Positions 22,810-34,738 of a stretch of 64,000 nucleotides of DNA are shown here, in pieces. The translations under genes and the position numbers were made by a program. The stretch covers positions 1,994,512-2,058,511 of the forward strand of contig NW_022985439.1 of the NCBI RefSeq assembly GCF_010093595.1. The letters are read 5' to 3'. Within the stretch, counting starts at the first letter, position 1. Each line of letters opens with the position of its first letter. This DNA is from Mytilinidion resinicola (lineage: Eukaryota; Ascomycota; Dothideomycetes; Mytilinidiales; Mytilinidiaceae). Under the pieces are notes generated by a model. The model ran no database searches. It saw nothing but the letters and a program-made list of their open reading frames with translations, and was not told the origin of the DNA.

Positions 22810-24111
22810 ATGTACATCAAAACAGCAGGTCTTGTGAGTTAAATTCGCCATATCACTGATAGTTCCACCTCCCTTCCAGGCGGGTCCACGCCCTCGAAGG
22901 GAGAATCTGTGGGGAAGGCTCTCATCTACACTGAACGTACTTCAATGACGTCGAAAGCTTACTCTGAGATGTAGACGACCATCCTCCTTTCCATCGCCGC
23001 TCCATGGCTCTACGGCCGAGCGATACTCCTCTCTCATATGATCACCAATGCGCCCCACAAGATAACACCGCTTTCGACATTCAAGGCCCAGGAGCACAGG
23101 CTCACCCACAGTATAAGGAACTGTGAAGATGGGCTTATGGACGAGGCGATGGGACTGGCAATCCTGAGCTGCGACGCTGGGAGGGACAGCTGGAACACCG
23201 TTTTGGGATACTTCAACATAGCAGACGTGGTCAACGGCGGACTCTACCTCTACGATTACTCGAATGCGGATCTTTCCGACGAAGAGGCCTTAAAGCGCAT
23301 CACGTTCTCCAACTTCCCATCCGCCGAGACAGACTTTCATCCTCTCGGTATCGAGTACTACGCACCGACCTCCACCCTCTATGTTGTCAATCATGCTAGA
23401 AGCGGTTCCGCCGTCGAGATATTCCAACTCTCGATTTCGGACGGCATAGCGACCCACGTTGGTACTCTCAAGCACGAACTTTTGCCAACACCAAACGCCA
23501 TCGTAGCCATCAACGAGGCAGAAATATACGTCTCGAACGACCACCACTTTAGAGTCCGATTCAATCCCGTCCTCGCAAAACTAGAAACCTACATCGGAAT
23601 TCCCGGCGGAAGCGTCGTGCACATAAACCTCGCGAAGAACATTACCAGGACGGTCGCTCGGGTTCCGATGGCGAACGGCATCAAGTTCCTCAACGAGACG
23701 ACGCTCGCTGTATCCTCGTCTTCTACGGAAACCGTGAGGCTGTACAACGTAACCGAAACCACCCGCGACTTGGTTTTTTTGAAGTCCATCACCGTTCCAG
23801 AAGGATCTCCCGACAATCTTTCGGTTGATGGCAATGGGAAGCTTCTCATCGCCGCACACATGCATGTCCCGAGTATGATGAAGATCTCTCAGACGAGGAT
23901 CTGGTGCAACTCCCCAGAAGGACAAGGGACCGATGTTTGCAAGGTGCGAGCGCCGAGCTGGCTTGGCGAATGGAGCGAGGAGGGCGGTGTGAAGACGTTG
24001 TACCGAGGTGTCGATATTATGACAGCTAGCACGGTGATGAGAGACACCACTAGGGGCATTGCGTTGGTCACAGGCCTGTATGATAGAGGCGTCTTGGTCT
24101 TCCGGGACTAG
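22810..24111 (+). CDS. Paraoxonase/arylesterase-like calcium-dependent beta-propeller
   Basis: Two exons (22810-22833, 22975-24111) give 386 residues, close to the 355 of mammalian PON1. The short first exon (8 codons, GTGAGT donor, 141-nt intron) is inferred because the frame before the internal ATG at 23038 is open back to an acceptor TAG and adds a hydrophobic N-terminal anchor (TTILLSIAAPWLYG). Residues matching the PON calcium sites are visible: NCEDG, the Asn in LLPTPNAIV, Asn-Asp in VSNDHHF, and Asp-Asn in SPDNLSVD. Six-bladed propeller repeats extend to the end. Likely a membrane-anchored lactonase or esterase; substrate unknown. The start is the least certain part. Confidence 0.75.
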
Positions 24112-24449
24112 GCTTCAATCGTGGCGCGACAAATTAGCATCACCTTTAGCTTTCGCGTAATGCTTTGAAGGGCTGCTGGCGGTAGTAGCGAGTGCGCAAA
24201 CGGGGCTTCAACCGCAACCGAATCAAATGGTGGTATCATGTCATTTCAACCTAGTATTTCACGGTGTATTGGTGTATTTCAGACGATGTCGAATGTACTC
24301 GTTCTATCCCAACTTTCCCCTATCCATAATATACAGCAAGTCTGTTCACCACCTCCACAATATCCAGTTCAAAATCCAACCCTATCGCCTTTCACGCTGC
24401 GCTTAGCTCACCCATCATCCTCCCCATATCACCCCGGCTCCTCCCCGGC
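24112..24449. other. Non-coding stretch
   Basis: About 340 bp between the paraoxonase-like gene and the thioesterase relic. I see no feature in it. Confidence 0.3.
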
Positions 24450-25017
24450 CTCTCCCGCCTCGTCGTTGACACCCAAACGACCTCAAAAACAACAATTCCG
24501 GTCTGCGGAGTACATCGAAGAGAACGACATGAGGATAATGATGGACTGTTTCTACATTAGCAAGCGGAACGATGAGGAGGCTTGTCACTCAGTAACCAAG
24601 CCCGCACCCACCGAATCGGGATACTTGCCCTGCCTTACTTCCGGATGACGGGACAACGTTCCTCGCAAAGACCATGTCGTTGTACTCGTCCTCACTGAGA
24701 GCATTGTCGTAACTCTCCATAACGCGGTGGAAACATGTGCCCAGGAAGTGCGTGTACTGCGACTGCATGACATGACCAAAGGGATCCTGATCCTCAGCCC
24801 AGACAACACCGCGCTCGTTCATGGTCTTGGGGTCATATCCCATGGCCTTAAGGGTAGAGAGGGCACTCCCATGAAGCGGAGCGTATGGGTCGGTATCGGG
24901 ATGGGGGGTTCGGGGCCCGGACGTGCGAGTAGGGCGAGTTGTATGCCGACTGGGCCAGCCTCGACAAATTTCCCTCTTTTCGCAATCACCCGCCTTTTTA
25001 TTCCGCGAAGAAAACAT
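24450..25017 (-). pseudogene. Decayed thioesterase-like (hot-dog fold) gene
   Basis: A 142-codon open frame (25017-24589, minus strand) contains a stretch that looks like a fungal 4HBT-type thioesterase, including VVWAEDQDPFGHVMQSQY, a hot-dog active-site-like segment. After VVP the frame loses similarity. The next family-like stretch (RQGKYPDSV) is found in a different frame, followed by a stop, and a weak later one (about 24471-24497) in another frame again. This pattern of shifts and stops suggests an inactivated copy. The far boundary is soft. An unrecognised intron or a sequencing error are alternatives; the family name is from memory of motif style. Confidence 0.45.
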
Positions 25018-26913
25018 TACAAGAAGATGTGAGGTTTAGTGAGACTTAGTGAGGCTTATGATGTAAATTATGAGGAATCCTCAAATCAGTATCGTCAATC
25101 GTTAAGGAGAAAGCGGGTGCTATTGAAAACACGAAGGGTGTCGGTGGAGAGGACTAGGGACGCGACAGCGGAGATGGCCGTGGTCTGCGAATGAAAGGTA
25201 TTAAGAAAAAAACCTAGGAGATTGGTGCAGGTTCGGCGCGCGCAACACGTGATGGCGGCGAGCGTTTGCTATGATCTCAGATTTCCAAGGTCCAACCTCA
25301 AACGCTACGTTATATACCTATTATTTCTGAACACCATTCAACTAACCAACAGAGAAACGTAGCCACTCAGCGATCCCGTAAGAAATTGAGACTCTACAGT
25401 GTAGTAGCGCAGTGGTAGCTGGGGGTTTCGTTTTGCCATTTCGTTTTGCTAGCTGGAGTTGGATTCCCGTTGGGAACTTGGAGTTGGTATTTTTACTGCT
25501 TTACTTTCTCTTCTCCTTGATTGCTACTTACGAGCTGAGCCCGGACCCCATAACAAGAATGAGGAGTGGGGCTGGATCTGAAGCACTTACTACACAGTAG
25601 ACAACTCCCGGAGTACGTGCGTACGTCTCTGCTACTGCTTGGAGTCGTGTATGAGCTACATGCGTAAGTCCTAGGTCGGATGTGCATGCCTCGCTATCTT
25701 ATATTACTGGAGAAGTATTGGATGTTTAGACGTAGGTAGTGGCCTAGGCGTGGCAAGCTCCTCTGCAAGTACTCGTGTACTGAAGTTAGCCACGGTCACG
25801 TGGTCTCTTCGAGACAGAACTCCATCGCCCTGATACCGGCGGTGGGAACTTCGTGCAAGAATGCTGTACGATACTAGAGAACTCTCGATGCTGTCGAGGT
25901 GCCTTAAGGTAGCATCGCGAGTCTAGGCAAAATGTGGGAATTGTGCCGACATGCTCTTTGTGCTCCGTAATTCGCAATTCTGAAAAATATCCTTGTTAGA
26001 CGCGTAAGCGCTCTCTCGAAGCATGGTTGTCCGGGAGACATGATATTAGCAGTTGCCGGACAGAATCCTATGGAAGGTTTGCGAATAATAAGTTCTTCAA
26101 GGGATACATTCGATCCCTGACGTTAGACGTCGATGGGATGAGGTCTGGCGATGAGAGCCCGCTGCGCCCTATGCGGCCATGGCGCCGTTTTACGACCGTA
26201 GCGCCAATTTGCGGGGGGCACCCGAAGCCGAAAATGGAGACGGCAACGTCAGAACATGGCCCGTGCCTGGTGGTGGGGAGACCTCAACGAAGGCCAGGCC
26301 GAGAACGCCGAGTCCACCGGCAAGACGCAAGTGGTAAAGGAAAAATGCATTCATCATACAGCTGAGGACGCCGAAGCTGGGAGCGAGCCAACCGGCATCC
26401 CGGCATCAGCACGCAAGACTCGGCCCGTCTGGTGCCGTGGGTGGGCGCCGAGTACAAGTCTTTGACGGGAGGAGGAGGAGTAGTGGATATTTTCTTTTCT
26501 TGGCTGTCGAGGCATCGGCAACTGCGCCATCATGCACCGTCATCTGCCCGTATGCGTGCCTGCTCCGAGTTTTGCACGGCTGCTGGGTGGGTAAGAGACT
26601 CGGCTGGTTCACGCGACCTCATATATCTCCAATGCCATACGCTCCGTTGCTGTTCTTCATCTTTTCTTATCCACACATTCTATACGGTGCACCTGGCGTT
26701 GTTTCCATGCTTTTGACTCTCTTGAGCCCCTAGCACCTATCAGTGGGCGTCGGCCTTTCAATCAGCTGATACGACAAGCAATCCGCTTTGTGTAACCTCA
26801 AAGCAGCGACGTCTTCACCTCACGCCAACCTCTGAAACCTCTTAATTCCACTTTCCAGCCTTCGAACCGAGAGGAAACTCGAATCTGCAGGTGTTGTACC
26901 TGTCCTAGGCACA
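25018..26913. other. Gene-poor stretch
   Basis: About 1.9 kb with only short open frames lacking protein-like composition. An AAG/CTC-type leader and pyrimidine-rich sequence just before 26914 look like the 5' region of the next gene. Confidence 0.4.
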
Positions 26914-28703
26914 ATGGCATCGCAAGTGGGAGTAAGAATCCCATTCAGCTTCTCTAGACACGCCATGTGAATACATCAACTAGGTCTGGAATCAAGTATG
27001 ACTAACTCTGCAGTTAGGATGGTCTCTGTTCAGATCCTTCTGAAATCATCAAAACCAGTCTTCCCGATGTGCCCAGCGATCTCGCCTTGAACCGCTACAA
27101 CATCCCCACCACCTACACCACGCTCCAAGATGTTCTCGATAACGCTCGGGCATCAGAACATTCTCAAACCCCTCGTAGTACACGACACGATTCTCATCAG
27201 CCTCTATTCAACACAGACGAGCTCGATGACTTCGAACAATCCAGTGAGGCTATCGTGCAGAACGGGGAGAGTACAAGCACTAGCTATGAAGACGACGGGT
27301 CACACCTCGAGATAAACTTCAAAGGGCTGAGTACGGACAGTACAGACTCGTCAATTCCTCCTGATACCCCCAGGAGAGGTAGAACAAGACAACATACCCC
27401 CAACTCAGGCGAATTTATACAAGTGGACGGATCATGTCTCTCTAGAAACGTCATGACAAACGGCATCCAAAACGTTCTCGACAACCTCACACCAACAGGC
27501 TGCTCCGGAAGCGAATCCTCAGACTCAGAGAACTCACCATGTGGACACAAGCGCAAGAAGCTAAGGCCCTCGCGCAAACACCTGCAATCAGACTCCACCA
27601 AAGTCATCACACCCGCCGTTCAAGACGTCCTCGACAACCTTACTACCGACGGCTGTTCCGGGAGCGATTACTGGGAGTCCGAGGACGAAGACTTCCATCT
27701 CGTGCGCAAGCCGCTTAGAGACACGAACCAGACCCACACCTTGCAAAACACAGAAGCATCCCAATCCTACCCCTCCATGCCCCCCGAACCCGAGCTCAAA
27801 CCCCTCGCCTTCGACCACTCCTCCATCCCCTCCTACCCCCTCGACGGCACCGTAAAGCGCCACGTCCGCGCGCGCACTTACCCCCTCCGCATCCATCCCG
27901 ACCACCAACTCACCGCCGCAGACCACGAGAACCAAAACCAGAACCAGAGCCAGAAGACCACCACCCAGCACACCGCCCGCCGCTTCACCAGCTTCGACAA
28001 CCTCCCCGCGCCCAAGATCCCCCCACACCCCCCCAAGCCCACCGCCCGTATTCAACTCCACCGGCACCCCAGCTCCCAAGTCCACCCGGCCCTGCTCCCC
28101 CTACCCCACCGCCCGAGCAATCCCCCACCCCTCCTCAACCCGCAACAAGACGCCTTCTACCACGCCCTCAAATCCAAGCTGTGGGCCCTGGCGCGCGAGC
28201 TCGAGACGCTGGCGCCGGACGACGAGCGGAAAAGCGAGGTGCCCGAAGCGCCGAGCCCAGACCTCGACGACGACGAAGTCAGCGTCGTGTTCAAGCTCGA
28301 TCGCGAGGAGGAGGAGGCGGAGCGCGAAGCCGCCAGTGACGGGGACGTGGATACGAATACCTCGAACTCTGGGTCTGGTTCGGATGAAGAAGGGTATGAG
28401 GATGAGGACACGAATTCGGAGAACACGATCCGCCACCCCACGCTCTCGGCGACAGGGAAGCACAAGACGGGGACGCGGCGGCGGATATCGCGCCCGCGGG
28501 CTGACGTGCACGAGCCGAGCGATGCGGGGACGGCGAGCGACTCGCTCTGCGGGTCAGATGTCGATGAGCTGGTCAACTGGGTGCGCGCGAAGCCGGCGCT
28601 GGAGTGTCTGCAGCGGCGGCGGAGCGAGGGGCGGGGACGGCAGCGGGCGAGGGAGCGCGCGGCGTCGTTGCGGGAGAGGTGGTTGAGGGCGGGGCCTGAT
28701 TGA
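26914..28703 (+). CDS. Unknown acidic, proline-rich protein with VLDN repeats
   Basis: Two exons (26914-26931, 27018-28703) give 567 residues. The 86-nt intron has a GTAAGA donor, a GACTAAC branch and a TTAG acceptor; without it the frame has no ATG near its start. The protein is mostly disordered. A motif recurs three times: LQDVLDNARAS, then QNVLDNLTPTGCSGS, then QDVLDNLTTDGCSGS, spaced 100 and about 55 residues apart. A His/Pro/Gln-rich middle precedes a predicted helix (KLWALARELETL), an acidic segment and a strongly Arg-rich C-terminus with a CLQRRRSEGRGRQR-like basic tract. No family is recognised. The basic tail and Ser/Asp repeats fit a nuclear protein, but that is a guess. Confidence 0.65.
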
Positions 28704-29278
28704 AGCAGTATCCGATTACGGGACGACAATGCGAGTGAATAGCAGAGTGAATCAGCGCGAGAGGGCTGGAGATTCGGAATGGCTTCAGGCGAAGTAGTAG
28801 TGCCTACACGCTTGGAGTAATGGGTTGAAACATCATTACCATTGCCGCGTTTTGTATGCAGCGGATACACATGCTATGAATACCTCGATAGTCGTAATGG
28901 GTCATTACCAGCAGTTCCCCTGCCCGCTAGAAGCCGAAGTTCCAGAATCGTGAAAGGAGAGAATGCAGCAGAACGCTGACGAAGAGGCTGATAATTATGA
29001 TAGAAAGAGTAGAAACACATAAGGAGAAAAAAGAAAACCAGCAGCAAGAGCCCCACCCACCAGATGCTGTGCCAATTTTCGTGTGCAAGGGAAGGGAATT
29101 ACTGCGATCGAGAGATGCAGTCTACAACGCCAACGTAGCATGCACGTGATTCTGCACGTGATAGTCCAATCATCGCATATCCCTGAAATCGTACCACCTC
29201 CCAGACCTAACGTATGAGAAAGCAAAACCGAGCCTAGCCGTAACGCCAAGAGCATATAAGCCCTACCCAGTCCTCCGA
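28704..29278. other. Convergent intergenic stretch
   Basis: About 575 bp between two convergent genes. No gene or repeat noted. Confidence 0.3.
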
Positions 29279-31942
29279 TTAGTCGTTAAACTCAATAAAC
29301 ACCGCCTTGCCCTTCCCCTTCGTATCGCCAATGACAACGGCCCCGCCCGCGCCGCTGCTGGCCATCGCCATGCCCTGGCGCCGCTTCCCCGTAGCATAGG
29401 CATCACTGGCCTCCTCTTCGGAATTCAAATTCGTGGCGTCAAACGTGCGCTTGGACGCCTGGGAGGTCGGTTCCATGGCATAATCGTAAGGCGACACGCC
29501 GACGGGAGCTGCAGCTATCGGGTCGGCTTGGGATTGTACCGGTCCTCGATGCGCCTGCAGCGCCGCTTGTTGTGCTAGCAATTGCGCTATTTGGTGTACC
29601 TGGGCTTGTGCTATTTGCTGTGATATTTGCTGTGCTTGCGCTTGTGCTTGGGCCTGTGCCTGCGCATATTGCCGTTGCGGTGTGACCTGTGTTTGTATTT
29701 GAGCTCTCGCAAGCAAAGATTGATAGCTGGACAGAGAATGTGGTAGTGGTCTTGAGTAGGTAGCAAGACCGGGTTCCTCGTGGTAGAAATCGAGCATGGG
29801 CGGCGACGGATCAAACAGGGTTGTATCTGGGTTTCCTAAGGGAGAGAACATGTCGAGTTGCCCGGGCACTTGTTTGCACGTTGTGACAGCGGGCCTGGAT
29901 GAAGAGGTCGATTGCACCGTGTTTGACGAGGAGCTAGCTGTAGAACTAGAGCTCGATCCAGCTGTCGCTACACTACTAGGAGCAGTGTTAATTTGAGGCA
30001 TTAAATGGCTCCCGGAAGCTACAAGGGTTATGGAGGACTGTTGCTGGACTTGCCGAGCTTGCATTGGGGCCTGAGCTTGCGCCTGCGACTGCATTCTGAA
30101 CATCATCTGCCGCTGGATTGAAAGTTGACGTCGTAGCTGTTTGACGTTGAAGAGCTGAGCTGACAGACTCAGATCATCCTCTGCGGCTCTCAATAGGTCT
30201 AGGTAATCGGGTGATCCACGCTCGTGAGGGGACGCAGTCGGCTCGTCCTCATTCTCCTCTGAGGGATATGAATCCACGTCCAGCATTTGACACATTTTCT
30301 GGTTCATGTCTTCTTTCTTCTGCTCCTCTTCCTCCAGATACTGATTCCAGTAACCGATGAGCTCGTTACGAACTTCCCGGAATGCTAGCACGTCTTCCTT
30401 CTCTCGTGCAACTCTCGCACGGTGAAGGAAACTATCTTGCCCAGAGCGATAGATGTCTGGAATTAATTGGTGGAGCTTGGTGTAGAAACTCTTCAACTCC
30501 GAGAACATTGCACGAATTGGAGGACGGGGAGGAGGAGGCGTATTTTGAGAAATAGTCCGCTCCCATGTCTTCTTGTAGTCTTCGAAGTCTCGGTATAGCT
30601 CGGCACTACTAGTTCCGAGGAGAAATTTCTGTGTTGGGAGTCTTGGGACTGAGTACAAAGTGCTGTTCGCTTTACCAGAAAATGGCATCATCCAGGAATA
30701 ATTATTGTTGGTTTGGCCGTCATAGACCCCAAGTAGCATTGGCTGCACAACTTTGCGGAGCCTTGTGAATGGCTCCACAACGGTCTGAAGCTTTGGTATG
30801 AGGTCTTTTTCGGACCAGTTGAATCCTGACACGCCGACTCTAACGATGAGCCGAGAGAGATTTGAAGCCTTGGCAAGAATTCCAGACACTGCTACCGAAA
30901 CGTAGTCTCTCAAATCGTACAGCTCTACTTCTTCGCTCCACCAAGGCTGACGGCGTTGTCGTCCTCCTAGGACTGGACCGGTTTGCTGCCTGTTTTCAAC
31001 TAAAATGTCGACGTGATAGTTTTTAACAGCTCCAAACCGGAAAGCTTTGAGGAACTTCTCTAGGCTTTCATCTGCTGCTGCTGATGTTGGTGGGAAGGGG
31101 CTTCCCTCAGCAGGCTTTGCTTCGAGAAGTCTCCTGCCGCACATGAAGGTTCCGTCTTTGCGGATATCGATAGTAAAGGGGATTGTGCCGTACAGCAGAT
31201 CTAAGACCTCAGCAGTAATTTGATGATTGATCAACAACAATGGCAAGAACGACCGGCGTAGGGCGGGTATCCATGGAGCCGCAGGCATCATGTTAGTCAT
31301 TGGAGCGAAGTGTGGGTTAACAGCCGGTGGGAGTGGATGCAGATTTGGAGGGGGGTTGGGATGAGCATATGAAGGGGCGCTTTGGTGCTGTGGCACGGTT
31401 GACGATCCAATCGGTCCCTGGGGTATCAGATATCGATATATATCTCGTCTCAACTCCAATGGAAGCTTCATCATGTAGCAGGGTGTGTCTGGATGCCCCA
31501 TGTGCTCGTTGCAAAGCTGAAAGTAAGGCTTGATCCATTTGAACAGACGTCCGCACAGCTCTCCAGCAGGGTCAGAGTATTGACACCGACCAGCAAAGAA
31601 CAACTGGGCCTTGTGAGAGTGGCACGTTGGCAGGAATTCTGGGGTACTGTTGATGCCGTGGCGGGAGTTCATTGTTCCCTTGCCGAACACCTTTTCACAC
31701 CTCTTCCCAGTCCGCTTGTTGTATCCCGCACATTTCCTCAAGTACCCTTCCGGGTCTTTGGCGTCGAACGGTATTTGTGCTGCGACAGAAGTCGCAGAAG
31801 GGTTGGCCTTGTTCTGGTTCGACTGGGGCTGCTCGGGCTCGACGGGAGTATCTGGTACGTGCGGAGGCGACGAAGAGTCCTCGGATTTGATGAAGGGCGG
31901 AGTGGGCAAATACGCGTAGGTAGATAAGGCGTCTTGAGCCAT
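29279..31942 (-). CDS. Cys/His-rich and F-box-like protein with a poly-Gln/Ala tail
   Basis: An 887-residue, single-exon protein starting at the ATG at 31942 (MAQDALSTY). Residues about 60-150 hold two related Cys-rich units: CAGYNKRTGKRC with a later CHSHK, and CQYSDPAGELC with a later CNEH, possibly zinc binding. Immediately after comes LPLELRRDIYRYL, the short F-box-like motif common in fungal proteins. The centre resembles the alpha/beta domain that usually follows that motif. The C-terminal part is low complexity: Gln/Ala runs (QAQAQAQ pattern), then a Lys/Arg stretch and an acidic end. The family has no function I can name. The divergent neighbour is VPS5, 733 bp away. Confidence 0.7.
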   Translation of the reverse strand: MAQDALSTYAYLPTPPFIKSEDSSSPPHVPDTPVEPEQPQSNQNKANPSATSVAAQIPFDAKDPEGYLRKCAGYNKRTGKRCEKVFGKGTMNSRHGINSTPEFLPTCHSHKAQLFFAGRCQYSDPAGELCGRLFKWIKPYFQLCNEHMGHPDTPCYMMKLPLELRRDIYRYLIPQGPIGSSTVPQHQSAPSYAHPNPPPNLHPLPPAVNPHFAPMTNMMPAAPWIPALRRSFLPLLLINHQITAEVLDLLYGTIPFTIDIRKDGTFMCGRRLLEAKPAEGSPFPPTSAAADESLEKFLKAFRFGAVKNYHVDILVENRQQTGPVLGGRQRRQPWWSEEVELYDLRDYVSVAVSGILAKASNLSRLIVRVGVSGFNWSEKDLIPKLQTVVEPFTRLRKVVQPMLLGVYDGQTNNNYSWMMPFSGKANSTLYSVPRLPTQKFLLGTSSAELYRDFEDYKKTWERTISQNTPPPPRPPIRAMFSELKSFYTKLHQLIPDIYRSGQDSFLHRARVAREKEDVLAFREVRNELIGYWNQYLEEEEQKKEDMNQKMCQMLDVDSYPSEENEDEPTASPHERGSPDYLDLLRAAEDDLSLSAQLFNVKQLRRQLSIQRQMMFRMQSQAQAQAPMQARQVQQQSSITLVASGSHLMPQINTAPSSVATAGSSSSSTASSSSNTVQSTSSSRPAVTTCKQVPGQLDMFSPLGNPDTTLFDPSPPMLDFYHEEPGLATYSRPLPHSLSSYQSLLARAQIQTQVTPQRQYAQAQAQAQAQAQQISQQIAQAQVHQIAQLLAQQAALQAHRGPVQSQADPIAAAPVGVSPYDYAMEPTSQASKRTFDATNLNSEEEASDAYATGKRRQGMAMASSGAGGAVVIGDTKGKGKAVFIEFND

Positions 31943-32675
31943 TTTGTCCAAAGGTTGGGGGGTGGTGTGATAGCCGCGATGTCAGGATGCCTAATGATGA
32001 TGGAAATTGTCAGACGAGGGTTGATGAAAACCACCACCAGTCCAAAGACGCTTACGAGGGAGACAGTCCCCAGACTGGGAACAGTTGAAGCAGCAACGAT
32101 GGTTTCGCGAAGAGGAGGTGGGGCGAAGTGCGGGAAGGGTGCAGGATGCCTGACGGATGCTGATGGCTTGGGGTTCAGGAAAACAGCATTTCCCGGACTT
32201 GAAGACGCAAGTTACGGACGTACGACATCAGACAGACACAAGCACCAACACGCCACACTGCATGGTAGAAAACTCGGGGAAGGTTGTGTTTAAGTAGGGT
32301 AGGTCCAGGCATAGTGGCCGGCCTCACACAGAAGGCTGTGGCACATGGATCAAAATACCCCGCACTGATGTGAGATGCCAGTATCTCGCACTGATGTGAG
32401 ATGCCAGTATCTGGGTGTTGTCGAGTGCAATTAGCAAGGCTGTGTGATTCCTGGAAGCAATGATGAACAATACGGAGCCTGTCCGAGAGCACTACCCCCT
32501 AGCTTGATGTTAGGGACCGACAGGGAGCTTTCGAGGCTCTTCATTCGCTGTGGCGAGCCTGGGAGGCTACCAAATAGCTCTAAACTATCACGTGACATTT
32601 AGACGTTCGATTCCAAGTCAATGCCACTCGCAGCAGGCGCCGTCACCACCACCAGACCTCTCTACTGCCACCACA
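31943..32675. other. Divergent promoter region with a tandem duplication
   Basis: About 0.73 kb between the Cys/His-rich gene (minus) and VPS5 (plus). It includes a perfect 26-bp direct tandem duplication listed separately. No gene seen. Confidence 0.4.
32361..32412. repeat. Perfect 26-bp tandem duplication
   Basis: Two adjacent identical 26-base units (32361-32386 and 32387-32412), beginning CGCACTGATGTGAG and ending CCAGTATCT. Zero mismatches suggests a recent duplication. It lies about 260-310 bp before the VPS5 start. Confidence 0.85.
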
Positions 32676-34738
32676 ATGGATCTGGGCGACGAAGGCAGTT
32701 CTCCGTGGGGAGGTTAGTGCCGCATGGCTCTATCCCTCATGACCAAAATGCTGACAGGCTTCAGATGTGCCGTCGCGATCAAACTCGAGCAACAATCTAT
32801 CCAAATCGAATGACGATCACCTCAAGGCGTCAGGTATGCCCACTCCATCCAGCTGGTAATACACTACCTAATTACCTCTAGAACCCCTCGAATCTTCCAA
32901 GAGCACCGCCGCCTCCGTTCCCAATGTCTCTGCAGCCCCGCGATCACCAGCTGGTCGCGGACGCAGGCGGCAATATGGCACCCAGCCCACTCGACTAGAA
33001 GCTGTAGATGACCCTCTTGGGCCATTGGGAGCTCCAACACCACCTTCGCAAGTTGATGAACCTCCGGCGCCTCCGCAGAAAGAGATCGCATCGGCGCGTA
33101 GGCAACCCGCAAACTCGTCGACAACATCTATCCGGAGCATGATGGACTCGGTCAATCTTGACGATGACGACGAGGACAATGTTACGGCAGGACCGCGGAT
33201 ACCGCCCCCGGTGCAACCAGCAAACAACACCGCACCTCAGCGGCAGATACAGCCCAGCGTCAGCGTGGAGCAGGCAGCGAAGCCGTCCTTTCACATCACC
33301 GTGGGAGATCCCCACAAAGTGGGAGACCTCACCAGCTCGCATACGGAATACACTGTCACGACAAAGGTATGACCCTTGACCTAATATGTAATTGTCTACC
33401 AACATGAAACGTAGACTACCTCAAAAGGCTACCGTAATCCCGAGTTCACCGTCTCTCGCCGCTTCCGTGACTTCTTGTGGCTATATACCCAACTTCATAA
33501 CAACAACCCCGGCGTCATCATTCCGCCGCCGCCAGAAAAGCAGGCAGTGGGAAGGTTCGATCCAGACTTCGTCGAATCGAGAAGGTCTGCCCTAGAACGG
33601 ATGCTGAACAAGACCACGGCACATCCAATATTACAGCATGACGGAGACCTGAAGCTTTTCTTGGAAAGCGACGCCTTCAACGTCGATGTTAAGAACAAAG
33701 AGCGGAAAGACCCAGGCCTGAGCGAGAGCAAGGGCATGTTTGGCTCCATCGGAATATCTGTTGGTGGAGGTGGAAAATTTATCGAGCACGATGATGTACG
33801 GTCGTTCTTGTCTCGCGTACGGCCCTCATTGCTAATACTGTAACAGTGGTTCCACGACCGAAAGGTCTATCTCGATGCTCTCGAGAACCAGCTCAAGGCT
33901 CTCCTCAAAGCTACAGACACTGTAGTCACACAACGAAAAGGACTCGCCGAGGCATGTGGAGACTTCTCAGCATCACTACATTCGCTCGCTGCTGTTGAAC
34001 TTTCGCCATCTCTTTCGGGCCCGCTTGATGGCCTATCGGATATACAAATTCGCATTCGTGAATTGTATGAGCGCCAAGCTCAGCAAGATGTTTTGACGCT
34101 AGGCATTGTTATTGACGAGTACATTCGTCTCATTGGGTCGGTCAAGACAGCATTCCAGCAGCGACAGAAGGCGTATCACACATGGCACAACGCCGAGTCG
34201 GAGCTGCAGAAACGCAAGACGAACCAGGACAAGCTTCTCCGGCAAGGCAGGTCACAGCAAGACCGACTGAATCAGCTTAGCGCAGACGTTGCGGATGCTG
34301 AACGACGTGTTCACCAAGCGAGGTTGCTGTTCGAAGACATGGGCCGGTTAATGCGAGCGGAGTTGGACAGGTTTGAAAGGGAGAAGGTTGAGGACTTCAA
34401 GTCTGGCGTGGAAACTTATCTGGAGAGTGCGGTGGAAGCGCAAAAGGAGGTACGTCATGAGTCAACTTCCTTGGCTTGGACATGTCCATTATTCCTCGTC
34501 TAAGCAATCTCACCTTGATACTGACCCGTAATAGCTAATAGAGATATGGGAAACGTACTTGATGCAACTGGATGCCGAAGATAGCGAGGGCTTCGGATAC
34601 GCTCATCCTCCGGCGGGCGTCCAGGCTGCGCCACTACCATCAGACTCCAAGGCGGATGAGAACGACAGGCCGGCGAGCCAGGGGACGGACACGGATACTC
34701 TTGCGACGGGAGATTCGACACGAGACTTGGACGACTAG
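32676..34738 (+). CDS. VPS5: Sorting nexin Vps5 (retromer SNX1-type subunit)
   Basis: Six exons (32676-32712, 32765-32833, 32882-33366, 33415-33795, 33847-34449, 34535-34738) encode 592 residues; all five introns are GT..AG, 48-85 nt, and phases sum correctly. The N-terminus is disordered. A PX domain spans about residues 171-290, with the RRFRDF PI3P-binding motif, the proline-rich PPPPEKQ loop and a following RR..LERML basic helix. A BAR-type Vps5 coiled-coil domain (about residues 320-540) follows, with the ETYLESAVEAQKE and WETYL helices near its end. With Vps17 it forms the membrane-bending half of retromer, which recycles cargo from endosome to Golgi. The acidic C-terminus ends DLDD. 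Identity is secure; other PX-BAR nexins are less likely. Confidence 0.9.

Noticed and set aside
25405..25430. tRNA-like GTAGTAGCGCAGTGGTAGC
   Set aside because: Resembles an A box by chance; no T-arm or acceptor stem follows at the right distance.
26027..26365. 112-codon frame in the 25-27 kb desert
   Set aside because: Mixed composition, no homology pattern, no promoter-like leader.
27588..28085. Gly/Val-rich minus-strand frame inside the VLDN-repeat gene
   Set aside because: Antisense shadow of Pro-rich codons; no start context or motif.
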